Source: Gnetum montanum (Eukaryota > Streptophyta > Gnetopsida > Gnetales > Gnetaceae). Taken from it: a stretch of DNA of 64,000 nt. The stretch lies in assembly GCA_015680685.1 (NCBI GenBank), contig MNCI01005895.1, forward strand, positions 66,443 through 130,442. Direction: 5' to 3'. Below, in pieces: positions 22,720 to 33,650 of the stretch (positions are counted from its first letter, which is position 1; every line of letters begins with the position of its first letter). The notes beneath the pieces were generated by a model, which searched no databases, had not been told where the DNA came from, and was given only the letters and a program-made list of their open reading frames with translations. A program made the translations under genes and the position numbers.

Positions 22720-22949
22720 TCTCTAGAAACAAGCTTCATTAGAGGATCTACGACCATCTAACTTGTAGAAATGTGTTGCAAGATCAATTCTCTCTTTGTC
22801 AATACTTATATAAAATTCTATTATATTTTATGTTAATGTGTTTTGTCCTACCATGGTACTTGGAGTTCTTTGAATATGCTCGTGTTGTCATGCTATCATA
22901 ATGAATCATCAAATGTCTAGATGCATTTGTAATAATTCCAAGTGCTTGA
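22720..22949 (-). pseudogene. Copia RNase H, C-terminal piece
   Basis: Left of element D the minus strand reads the end of copia RNase H: YHGRTKHINIKYN (the usual YHxRTKHIDIxYH) and, after a damaged stretch, LMKLVSRDAFMAH, matching the family's ADPLTKP end. The target duplication CTTGA at 22945-22949 joins with 32484-32488 on the other side of D. Confidence 0.85.
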
Positions 22950-24820
22950 TGAAACACCACAAAATTTCAGCTTAACACTTTGAAATAAGAACAACTCAAG
23001 CTCTTTTTGGCATTCTGGAGGCAAAAACTTGACTAAGGCATGCAACTCACGCCCAGCATTTTAAAGCCAGCTTGCTTAAACTGTCAAGCTAGCTTGCCCT
23101 CAACATGACCAACCCTAAAAACTTCCAAATCATGTCAAAATAGTCCTATTTTGAATAGTAAAGATCCCCACAGGGCCCATTGATGGCCACTCCAACTTTC
23201 GACATCCAAAATTCAAGATCTCAAGTCAAAATCCTCATAAATCTTGCTACTCACACTGAGGTCATGCCTAGGTCATCTTGGCAACGTGAGTCTAGCATCA
23301 GTAACTCAAAATAGTGTCAAACTGGCTTGATTTCGAGGGTACAAGGCCCCTTTAAGGTCCACTAATGATTGCTCCAAGTCCCAGCCCTTAGAAGTCTGAT
23401 TTTAGGCTAAAAAATACTCCATTTTCAATCCTCATGGCCAAGTCATGCTAGGGTCACATTGGAGTCATTCCCAGCTCACGATGATAGCATGAGCTGCCAA
23501 AGTGACTTGGATCAAGGCATAAATAGACTCAGATTTATCTTGCAGGTCATCCCCAAGGGCAGACAACAGTTACACTTGAAAAATAGGTCTAAAAAATCAA
23601 GATTTAGTGTGAAATGTACCACCTCAGCTTGCTCATGGCCAGGTCATGCTAAGGTCATGTTGAGCTCATGCTAACAGCATGAGCCCAACGTGAGCTGCCA
23701 AAAGTGGCCCAAATCCAAGCATAGGTAGGCTCAGGACGTCCTCAAGGATAGGTAGCAGTTACACTTCAAAAACAAGTCTTAAATGTGGAATTTTGACACA
23801 AAACACATCATTTTTGGTCACGCATGTTAAGGTCATGCTGGCAGCATGAGCCTAGCATGAGAACTGGTCACGACTAAGCAAAAGAACTTTAGACACACAC
23901 TGAGGGCATAGCAGGACAAGATCAATGCATGCTGGAGACCTTGGTGAAGCAAAACATTTCTAGCAGTAGCCAGGTCATAGATTCAGAAACTCCAAGCGAG
24001 TCGGAGGCAAATGCTCTTGTTGTACATTATTAGTCATTGTAAATTTTTCACATTTTTCAGCTAGCAAATCTCTTATGCTACAAATTGTACATGGGTGTAA
24101 GCTAGCTTGCACAAGCTAAAATAGATTATAAGATACAGTATATCCAGTCTAGAACGTAGGTTGCCTATGTACACCTGTCACACGATCCAATTTTTGCTCA
24201 TCTCACAACCATTGACCTCATTCACAAATCCTACTCTCGAGCCTAGAAAAATGTATAAATGCCCTGTTCATTAACATAAACGGGGTTGGAAATTTTGCAA
24301 AAGGGATGACCTAAAGAGCATTGACTGGCAACCTTGAACACTCGAGCGCATGTGATTCCTAGCACTTGAGCATCTGCAAATGCTTCATCCTTCATTTTGG
24401 GGCTTGACACTTGACCTACCATCTGCACAAGAAGCTACATTTTGACCAGTGCACTTTATTCCCTAAATCAATACAATACAATCTTTTGCCTTCTATTATG
24501 CTATTTACATTATTCTGGTTCATTGCACTGTTTACATTATTCTGGTTCATTGTTTTACATTTGCATCATCCTAGTCCGTTCATACGTTACATCTACGCTC
24601 CATTTACATATTCGTGTTACATTTGTTATGATAACCCCAATGTAAGCCATAGCTTACGCTCGAGGAAGTCCTTGGTTGATTTGCATGCAGACCATCCAAG
24701 GCACTTTGCCTTTGTTTTTCTAGCTTACCCTCACATGAAGGTAGGGTTATCTATATCTCTCCGGAGATCTTTTGGCGTTCATTTTCCTCTAGCCTTATGT
24801 CAACGATTTCGGATAGTACA
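22950..24820 (+). repeat. 5' LTR of element D
   Basis: 1871 bases, pairing with 30605-32483. U3 carries many GGTCATGCT/GGTCACGCT words (about 23440-23860). A TATA box (ATGTATAAATGCC) is at 24250-24262. Relative to the 3' LTR many CACGCT words are CATGCT here, a pattern expected from deamination of methylated CpG. Confidence 0.92.
24250..24262 (+). promoter_or_regulatory. TATA box of the D LTR
   Basis: ATGTATAAATGCC; the other LTR has ATGTATAAATACC near 31940. Placed about 1.3 kb into the LTR, which would make a long U3 with the GGTCACGCT cluster upstream of it. Confidence 0.55.
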
Positions 24821-24825
24821 GAAAT

Positions 24826-24844
24826 TGGAGCTAGAAGGAGGGCC
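24826..24844 (+). other. Primer binding site of element D
   Basis: TGGAGCTAGAAGGAGGGCC, five bases after the LTR. Element B has TGGCGTTAGAAGGAGGGCC in the matching place (minus strand 58461-58443), two bases different. A shared primer site is strong evidence of common lineage. I cannot name the tRNA with certainty. Confidence 0.7.
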
Positions 24845-24954
24845 AAACTTGTTTTCCGTTTAATAAAAATGCTAATCACATTGCCTGTTAAATGCCACAT
24901 AGATCATGTGTTGAAACTAAAGCCCATCTTGAGCTACTCATGTTAACCCCTGTT

Positions 24955-25085
24955 AGTCACACTGGCTTGCACATGCTACTGATAGGTCACGTTGGCTTGA
25001 ACACACCGATAGGTCATGCTAGGTTGCACACGCTGATAGGTCACGCTGGCTTGCACACGCTGATAGGTCACGCTACACACACTGA
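24955..25085 (+). repeat. Leader tandem repeats of element D
   Basis: Four to five copies of a roughly 30-base unit with GATAGGTCACGCTGGCTTGC at its core. The GGTCACGCT word also recurs through the LTR U3, so LTR and leader share a motif. It lies between the primer binding site and the gag ATG, where packaging signals usually are. Confidence 0.75.
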
Positions 25086-25168
25086 GGCTAATCATGCTGC
25101 CTATCAGTCACACTACCTGTTACTCTATAGTTTCACACGCTACCTAGTTACACATGCCGCACACTATC

Positions 25169-27869
25169 ATGGAATCTTCTCAGACCAACCCTAATTATGT
25201 GATTCTCACACCAGAGCAATACAACTTCATCTGCGTAAAGATCCAAGCTAACCTACCCATTGATTGCATAGAAATGGAAGCAAAATGACATTATGAACTC
25301 ATCTATAAGGGAGGCCATAACTTTACCCCTTTAGCATATGATGTGATTCCCCTTTGTGAATCCCATCACAAACTCATATCCCAACTCCTAATGGCAAGGA
25401 ATCAAACCTTGCAGCAACCCATCATAGAGCCTCAAAATGGAGACGAGGAAGATGATTTCACCGCTCAATCTGAACATGGGGATTCATACCACACTCTCAG
25501 TCCTCATACTTATGCAAACCCATTATTCCACCCTTTCATGGGAGAGACTATGCCTCTTCATGCATTTACAAACATTCAAGCACCTGTTTCTCAATAGGAA
25601 GCATTCACCCCCATTCCTATTTTCCCTACAACCAACACCCCATTCACTATGCCCATCCCTGTTATTCCTCCGGTTACCACCTCACCCTCCCTCTCACAAG
25701 GACAATCCCAACAACTCCCCTCTCAAGCTAATATGGGAGCGACCTTTCGACCCTAAATAATTGGGATTCCATTTGTGATACCCGCTTCTACATCCACCCA
25801 TTACATACCACGAGTGCAAATATAAGGAATGCCCTTTACTACATCAATTCAACAAGTTTAGGGTGTTTCCTCACAACTCATAACTGGGCAGTGACACGCA
25901 CCTGTCATTCAATAACATCAACCTCCTCACTACAACATACCACCTATTATAGTCTCTTCTGTGAATGTCCCTCAAATACAACCGTCAATAACCTAGTAGT
26001 CATCTTTCCCATAAATCACATAATAATCTAACTATCACCATGCATAATCTAACCTATCAGCTGGTCTAGCTAGTGCTCAAGAATGGGTAGATGCTAGAAA
26101 AATGATGCAAGCATTAACTGATGAAGTAAAGTTCCTCAAAATTGCAAACATTGAAGAAGTCAAGGTGTTGGACTTCTATCAAGATGATCCAATTAGCTCT
26201 TCAGTGCCACCATTGACTTTACCAAAAGAAATTTCATTGCCATAACTGACCAAGTATAACGGAGAGGGAGATCCAAATTTTCACCTAGTGACATTCCAAT
26301 TAGAGTGTCTCTTACTTCAAGCATGGCCTCATGCAATCCTATGTGTGTTCTCCATGTCCTTAATGGGAAAAGCTTTAGACTGGTACCAAGCTTTATCCCA
26401 TAACTCTATATCCTTCTTGGAGGATTTGTTGCACCAGTTTGTCACCCGTTTCAAGTATAATATAAAACCTGAAGCCACTCTGGATAGCCTGATTCAGATT
26501 AAACAAGCGTCATTAGAGCTAGCATAGAAATTTATCCAAAGGTGCAGCATAGGCCTCAACGAACTCCACGAGCCCATACCTAAGACATACTTGCTCACCA
26601 TTTTTAAGGCCTCTATGAATGATTTTATTAAGTTAAAACTTTATTATCTAAATGCTCGTACATTGAGTCAGGAATTTTTCAAAATCAAAAACATAGAGGA
26701 GGTAGCACAATCAAGCAATGACCTAGCTTACGTGGCCTACAAAAACCAACACATGCAAGCAGAACACAACCAAGGCAACGGTGGCCGCAAGCACAAAAGC
26801 AACCAATTAGGGCCCAATAGCTAAGAAACCTAAAGACCTAGCTAACAAAGCCACCAACTTTGGTGCCAACTCACCTACATTGGCAGGGACCACTCCAAAG
26901 CCCAAATTTCAGTGCAAGGATTGTTTCAAGTACACACCACTACTGATGCAACCCTCTCAACTATTGGAGAAACTCTTGAAAGCTGGGCAAATCCAACACA
27001 AACACATGTCAGATATTACCTACCAAAAACATGACAAGTACTCCAAATTACTAAGGAACCCCATCTTAGTACTACCAAATGAGCCCCCAGTCCCACAACA
27101 TTTTAAACTGGACCAATACTATCATTACCATCAAATGGCTAGTCACAATACAGACAATTATCATGCTTTGCAATATGACTTATAGAGAATGATAGAACAA
27201 GGCCAAGCCTAGACCTATGCAACAACCTTTCATGATTCGTGTGCCTCCCAGCAAGGCAAGGATTCCCTTAGCCTCCATAAACAAGAGGCCTCCCTTTATT
27301 ATCAAAGTGCCACCCCAGGCACCCACAACACCCTTTGTGGTCAAGGCTCCACAATGTTCATCCACTAATATGTTAAATTGGCACAACTCGTCCTCCAAGA
27401 TGTTAAACTGGACTAACTCAACAACAAAAAATGCTAAGCAACCTTTCATCATAAGAGTGCCACAACGAGATGGCCCCTCACCTACCCGAAGCCCAATAGT
27501 GAGCAACATCTTGATCCCTCCTCCTTCAATGGTTGACCGCACTAGCAACCTAGGTAGGTCCACCAAATGGCAATGCAAGAAGACAATCAAGCATCTTGCA
27601 ACCCCCATGGCCAAAGAAAAAGCCACACCCAAAAATTAACAACTAAACACTGGGGCCCCTACCCCCAAGCAGACTAAACCCAAGTCCCCTCCACAAGAGA
27701 TCTATCTCTCAAACCACATGGAGGAAGTCAAAGCCAACAAAATGACTAATGAAAAGGACTTCATAGCCATACTAACCCAGGTAAAGCAAATGCTCAAGCA
27801 AAAGAACACAACATTTAGCTTATATGACATGGTTAGGACCTCACCTACTCACTTCCAAGCATTGGCCTA
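25169..27869 (+). pseudogene. gag of element D
   Basis: The ATG at 25169 opens MESSQTNPNYVILTPEQYNF. It continues with KGGHNFTPLAYDVIPL, EPQNGDEEDDFTAQSEH and LSPHTYANPLF, matching the B gag block by block. The gag core (KYNGEGDPNFHLVTFQLECL, SMSLMGKALDWYQAL, then FVTRFKYNIKP) lies at 26260-26480. The zinc-knuckle position near 27110-27170 reads YYHYHQMASHNTDNYHAL, where B still has Cys, so the knuckle has lost its cysteines. Several stops interrupt the frame. A Pro-rich linker carries PFIIRVP/PFMIRVP-type repeats (27220-27480), also present in B. Confidence 0.85.
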
Positions 27870-28560
27870 GGTCTTGGCCTCCATTCCTATTATAGAGGAC
27901 ATCCCTACAGATGAGGCATCCATTCGTGCAATAGTGATGCCTCTCACATCACAAGAATTATGTTTAGAAACCTTAGCCTTTCGCAATGATGCAGTCAAAG
28001 TTAAGTCCACACGAGGGGAGGTCACTACAGCTCCACTATCCATCAGCATTCATGTTGGACAATGTATCATCCGTAGGGTACATGTTGATGATGGTGCAAC
28101 AACAAATATAGTCTTGTACTCCATCATCGACAAGATAGGCATGGCAGATGAAATCAGGTCAATCAAAACCACGTGCCTAAAGTCCTTCAATGGATCATGT
28201 GTCACAGTCAAAGGTACAATCAACTTAGCCTTTGTGGTGTGAGAGCAATTCCCCACAAGCGTGGATTTCACTGTCATAGAGGAGATGCCAGGTTTCAACA
28301 TGATTCTAGGCAAGCCTTGGCTAGCTCAGCTAAGGGCCATCTCCTCTCCCATCCACCAAGAAATCCACCTTCCATACGAAGGTGGTTAAGTTATCATCCA
28401 TGGTGATAACGTTTTCTCTTCAACTATGCATGACATAGACATGGCGCAAGTTTTGGAAGAGGAGTTTCTTGATAGTACACCTATGGTAACTAATGCAACA
28501 CTTGAGGCTAACACACTCAAATGAGTGGTTGAAGCAGATAGCCCCCCAGAGGACCCTAAA
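27870..28560 (+). pseudogene. Protease domain of element D (D-D-G active site)
   Basis: Starts after SLYDMVRTS-type linker text and contains APLSISIHVGQCIIRRVHVDDG, of which VHVDDGATTNIV is the active-site strand, then CLKSFNGSCVTVKGTINLAF, FNMILGKPWLA and EIHLPYEGG. Retropepsins normally have D-S/T-G; here and in B the triplet is D-D-G. It would be the enzyme that cuts the polyprotein. A TGA at 28241-28243 and later stops show decay. Confidence 0.75.
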
Positions 28561-28819
28561 CCTTACATGTCCCTAATCCATGCCTAGTTAGGAAGCAACT
28601 ACATGACCAAGACTCTCCCTTGGCCAAAAATGTGCTAGATGCTTGCCTACCTTTGCCTCCACTTGTCATGCATTTTTGACTTTTTTTTACATTACACTAG
28701 CCTATGTGTTTATATTTTGGCCACTCACTTAGATCCCACATTTTTCTTTGTTTACAAATTTTTCAACTTGGTTTACAAATTGTTTAAAAAACATAAAACT
28801 ACAACAACACATGGTCCAA

Positions 28820-28868
28820 AAAGGCTTTAAACTAGTATATCGCCCGAAACAGCCTAAAACTATCACTT
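28820..28868 (+). repeat. Short degenerate repeat, type 1, element D
   Basis: Contains GGCTTTAAACTAGTAT and GCCTAAAACTATC, resembling the type-1 repeat of element B just downstream of its protease (54040-54215, read on the minus strand as GGCCTAAAACTA). Only about two units remain. Confidence 0.4.
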
Positions 28869-28931
28869 TTGGCATTGCTTTTCTTTCATTCATACATTTA
28901 AACTCTATTTACAATAGGTATCACTTGATGT

Positions 28932-28958
28932 TATTTTCTTTCTGGTTGCTTCTTGTAG
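28932..28958 (+). other. Candidate 3' splice site retained in element D
   Basis: A pyrimidine-rich stretch ends TTCTTGTAG/GATCTTGCAG at 28958/28959. In B the proposed intron ends TTTTGCAG/GATAATTTGC. The exon sides are similar, which suggests D keeps the end of the same intron although the reverse transcriptase behind it is gone. Inference only. Confidence 0.35.
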
Positions 28959-29009
28959 GATCTTGCAGATACACAACATGACCATGCATGCAACATCACA
29001 CTTTACACA

Positions 29010-29470
29010 AGCAAGGTAAGCATAGAAAGTCTGCTATGACTATAAACTAGCATAGAAAGTCTTAGCATCATGACTTAAAACTGATACCATAGAAAATTCC
29101 TGGCATCATGACTTAAAAATGATACCACAAAATAGTCCTAGAGCTTTGACTTAAAACTAGCACCATAAAAAAGTCCTGGTATCATGACTTAAAACTGATA
29201 CCACAGAATTTCCTGGCATCATGATAGTAAACCGACACCACCGAGCTTTGTCCGGTATGATGGTAAACTACGACATCTATCCACTATCACATGAAACTAG
29301 CATATAGATTTCACTAAGACTATAAACTAGTTTTCCTCTCTACAGTCTGCTACAACTTTAAACTACCAATGCACCATCCACTATGATGCTAAACTGGTGC
29401 CATCCAAGGGATTATGATGTGAAACTAACCTACAATAGTCCACTAAGACTATAAACTGGTGACATCATCG
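29010..29470 (+). repeat. Degenerate tandem repeats, type 2, element D
   Basis: Roughly ten to twelve units of about 35-40 bases with the core ATCATGACTTAAAACTGATA, drifting to TATGATGCTAAACTGGTGCC and ACTATAAACTGGTGACATC. The same core (TATGACGTAAAACTGG) is repeated in element B between integrase and 3' LTR. Confidence 0.7.
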
Positions 29471-30590
29471 ATAATCAGGCAAAAACTTGAAAAGATGTGG
29501 TGTTACAATTGGTTGTTTATGTTCCACAAACACTTGCTACATAATTTCTCTCATGGGCCTTGATGAAGTTGATGCTATGCATGATTTTGTTTGCTTTAAA
29601 AATTGCACATAGTGGCTCCATCTCCTTGTTTAAAGTGCTTAGTTAACCAATTCATCTGTTTTTTTCTTGTCTTCTTGGAGTTTTTTTTGCAGGATGACAC
29701 TCTTGAGGCATTCGTGCACATATGCACTTCATCATGAAGATAGGGTATCACATTCTTTCTGATGCACGCAACTGGGTTAATCAATCCATTCATAAGTACA
29801 TTCTGGACCCCTAACCCTATTCCCTAGCATGCCCCCTTATCCTATTCAGTTACATCCCCTGGATACATTATATCCGACTCACCCAAAGCTCTTGATACAT
29901 TGTTGTACACTATGATTTTCTAAGCAGTTGCAACCTAAAACACAATTCACTGTACATGATACAAATGCAAGCACATGAGCACGAGCATAGCACTGAAATA
30001 AATCTCTTTCAAAAATACCAAAAAGAAAACAAGAACAAACAAAAGGGGTCAAATGGTAGAATTCCCAAAGAGGGTCTTCATGACCCCGTTGACATCATGG
30101 ACTAAAGACCATTGGCTCTTCTCATACAAGCCCCAGGTGAGAAGGAAATTGTCTTGGAAAAACACACATGTCTTAAATGCTCATGTTGCACATCATCACG
30201 TGGCTTTGGTTGTTTACAACGGGCTCCCTTAAACATGACACAAGGGTCCCATTTTCTTCAAAGAATGCACCTCGTATGCATTGGCTCCAAGTCTGCTATA
30301 TATTGGCTGTTGAAAAGGACCAAAAAACTAGCTTGTTCACATGAGAGCATTTCTCTCCCATAGCTCAAACAACAACACCCTTCAATCATATCCCTAGATC
30401 AACTCTTGATTTGCTGGTTACAACCAATCCCCCTGCATCTTAAACCACATTTCCCTCAATCAAATGTACTTTTGAACATAGTGCGATGACATCCAGCCAG
30501 GGGCTGATGGTTAATGCTCAGTGCTTGGTTGTTCATGGTGTTTTGTACTTCTTTGTTGATGCCTCTCGGGTGGATTCCTCCAGACGTCAA
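29471..30590 (+). other. 3' non-coding region of element D
   Basis: About 1.1 kb before the polypurine tract. Open frames at 30112 and (minus) 29793 show no known motif and no counterpart in B. I see nothing further to annotate. Confidence 0.4.
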
Positions 30591-30604
30591 CAAAGAGGGA
30601 CCAA
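30591..30604 (+). other. Polypurine tract of element D
   Basis: CAAAGAGGGACCAA directly before the 3' LTR. Element B has CAAAGAGGGGCCAT in the same place on the minus strand. Confidence 0.75.
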
Positions 30605-32483
30605 TGAAACACCACAAAATTTCAGCTTAACACTTTGAAACAAGAATGACTCAAGGTATTTTTGGCAATCTAGAGGCAAAAACTTGAATAAGGCATGGAA
30701 TGCACACCCAGCTTGTTCAAGCTAGCTTGCTTATACTGTCAAGCTAGCTTACCCTCAACGTGACCAACTCTAACAACTTCCAAATCAAGTCAAAATCATC
30801 CTGATTTGAACAGGCAAGACCCCCTCAGGGCCCATTGATGGCCATTCCAGGTTTTGACATCCAAAATTAAATATCTCAAGTCAAAATTGCACAAATATTG
30901 CTACTCACGATGAGGTCACGCCCAGGTTGCGCTGGTAACATGAGTCCAGCCTAAGTCCAGCGTGAGTCTAGTGTGAGTAACTCAAAACAACCTCAAAACA
31001 ATGTCAAAATGGCCTGATTTCAAGGTTACAAGGCCTCCTTGAGGTCCACTAATGATTTCTCTAGGTCCTAGCCCTTATAAGTCTAATTTTAGGCTAAAAA
31101 ATACACCATTTTCAATGCTCACGCCCAGGTCATGTTGACAACGTGAGCCCAGCATGAGCTGCCAAAAAGACTTGGGTCAAGGCATAAATAGGCTCAGATT
31201 CAACTTGTAGGCTATCCCCAAGGAAAGGAAATAATTACACTTGAAAAATAGGTCTCAAAAAATCAAGATTTAGTGTGAAATGTACCACCTCAGCTTGCTC
31301 ACGCCTAGGTCACGCTAAGGTCACGCTGAGCTAACGCTAAGAGCATAAGCCTAGGGTGAGCTACCAAAAGTGGCCTAAATCAAAGCATAGATAGGCTCAA
31401 ATTAAACACACAAGGCGTCCTCAAGGTCAGGTAGCAATTACACTTCAAAAACAAGTCTTAAATGTGGAATTTTGACACAAAATGCATCATTTTTTTTCAC
31501 ACACGCTAAGGTCACACTAAGGTCACGCTGGCAGTGTGACGCCAGCATGAGCATTGGTCATGACCAAGAAAAAGCACTTTAGACATGCACTGAGGGCATG
31601 CCAGGACCAGATCAACACATGCTAGTGAGCTTGGTGAAGTAAAACATTTCCAGTAGTAACCAGGTGATAGATTTAGAAATTCCAAGCGAGCCAGAGGCAA
31701 ATGCTCTTGTTGTACATTATCAGTCGTTGTAAATTTTTCACATTTTTGAGCTGGCCAAGCTCTTACGCTACAAATTGTACATGGGTGTAAGCTAGCTTGT
31801 GCAAGCTAAAACAGATTGTAAGATACACTGTATCTAGTCTAGAATGTAGTTTGCCTATGTATACCTGTCACACGATCCATTTTTTGCTCATCTCACAGCC
31901 ATTGATCTCATTCAAACATCCTACTCCTGAGCCTAGAAAAATGTATAAATACCCTATTCATTGACATAAATGAGGTTGGAAAATTTCCAAAAGGGATGAC
32001 CTAAAGAGCATTGACTAGCAACCTTGGACAATCGAGCGCACGTGATCCCTAGCACTTGAGCATCTGCAAATGCTTCATCCTTTATCCCAGGGCTTGATGC
32101 TTGACCTACCATCTGCACACATAGCTATGTTTTGACCAGTGCACTTTATTCCCTAAATCAATACAATACAGTCTTTTGCCTTCTATTATGTTGTTTACAT
32201 TATTATGATTCATTGTTTTACATTTGCATCATTCTGGTCCATTCTTAGATTACATCTACGCTCCATTTACATATTCGTGTTACGTTTGTTACGATAACCC
32301 CAATGCAAGCCATAGCTTACACTCAAGGAAGTCCTTGGTTGATTTGCATGAAGACCATCCAAGGTACTCTGCCTTCATTTTTCCAACTTGCCCTCATGCA
32401 AAGGAAGGGTCATCTGTATCTCTCTGGAGATCTTTTGGCATTCGTTTTCCTCCAGCCTTATGCCAACGATTTCGGATAGTACA
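30605..32483 (+). repeat. 3' LTR of element D
   Basis: 1879 bases, same ends as the 5' LTR. It keeps more CpG (CACGCTAAGGTCACGCTGAG at 31310-31330) than the 5' copy at the matching place. Confidence 0.92.
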
Positions 32484-32700
32484 CTTGAAGGAAGTGCCTT
32501 AACCAAATGACTCTTTGTGTTGCCACTAAACATGCAATAAACTTTGGCTCTATTATGCATACGAGTATACAACTTTGCTTCTTCTTGTTCCAAGATATGA
32601 CACCATGATTCAAAAAGAAAACAAATTTGTATGTTGATTTATGTTCATCTAGGTTACCACCCAAATTAGCATCACAATAATGCAAGAGCTGCTAATTTGA
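32484..32700 (-). pseudogene. Copia RNase H, N-terminal piece
   Basis: The minus strand reads HYCDANLGGNLDEHKST, then KKQSCI, then EPKFIACLVATQRVIWLRHF, the copia RNase H signature (DADWAGD and STxEAEYxA...WLR). It is interrupted directly after this by element D. RNase H would remove RNA from the RNA:DNA hybrid during replication. Confidence 0.85.
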
Positions 32701-32779
32701 TACTTGATAACAAAGCATATAGTCCACAATTCTTTTTTAATAGTAAAGAATACTCTTAACCACTTTTCAATATGTAGTC

Positions 32780-33650
32780 TTAGAATTTGACTAATAATGA
32801 CTTACTAGTCCTACCACAAAGCATATGTCAAGTTGAGTATATAACATTGCATACATCAAGCTCCTAATAACACTAGCATATGATACACAATTCATTTTCT
32901 CTTTGTCTATCAAAGTTTTTGGAAATTGATTAAGACTTAGATTCTCACCTTTATCAATGGATGTATCAATGGATTTACAATTGTGCATTTTGAATTACTC
33001 AAGAAGTTTCTTTAGGTAAGCTTCTTATAACAAATTAAGAAGTCTCCTTGAACTATCCCTTAGGATCTTTACACCAACCATGAAATCTACTTTATCAATG
33101 TTCTTCATTTCAATGTTTGAGAATAATTACCTTTTAATGATGACAACCATCTCTTTATTATTATTGGTTAGTAGAATATCGTATACATATAGGGAGAGGA
33201 TAATGGAAATTTGATTGGATCTATTGACATACACACAATGATCTTTTTCAATTATCATAAATCCATGAAAAGAAGCAATATGATGGGACTGAAGGTACCA
33301 TTATTTGGATGATTATTTTAATCCATAGATGGATTTTTGGAGTCTATAGATGCTATGGTCCTGATCTTCAACTATAAATACATGGGGTTGCATCTTATAG
33401 ATTTTCTCATCTAGTTCTTCATATAGAAATGTAGTTTGAACATATATTTGGTAAAGTTCTAAATCAAGATGTGCAACTATAGCTAGAATGAGATAGATAG
33501 AAGCAAACCCTACTCTATATCCTCTTATTGAGTATATCACCTTGCTATAAGGCATGCTATATATTTTTCAATGGAACCATTTTCCTTACACTTAATCATT
33601 AAGACTTATTTGTTTATAATGGTCTTACATCTAGATAGAAGGTCAACCAA
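32780..33650 (-). pseudogene. Copia reverse transcriptase
   Basis: Minus-strand blocks: AIVAHLDLELYQIYVQTTFL (family norm AxxxxLxLxQxDVKTAFL, so the first catalytic Asp is here Tyr), then DQDHSIYRLQKSIYGLK, and further on NCKSIDTSIDKGENLSLNQF and SVIRSLMYAML with DICFVVGLVSHY. The order matches copia reverse transcriptase and connection domain. The stretch 33000-33300, where the second catalytic motif should be, is full of stops. Confidence 0.85.

Larger units (their letters stand above)
22950..32483 (+). mobile_element. LTR element D: gag-protease only, TSD CTTGA
   Basis: A complete insertion of 9534 bases. LTRs at 22950-24820 and 30605-32483 begin TGAAACACCACAAAATT and end GGATAGTACA. A perfect 5-bp target duplication CTTGA lies at 22945-22949 and 32484-32488. 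Inside, on the plus strand: primer binding site, a leader with tandem repeats, gag, a protease domain, degenerate repeats and a polypurine tract. I find no reverse transcriptase, RNase H or integrase in the 2.1 kb between protease and 3' LTR. It is the same family as element B by gag, protease, primer site and polypurine tract, and is best seen as a non-autonomous derivative. LTR differences are frequent by eye, so it is old. Confidence 0.9.

Noticed and set aside
27180-27632. 150-residue minus-strand frame with many Gly and Leu
   Set aside because: Shadow of the Pro-rich gag linker of element D on the plus strand.
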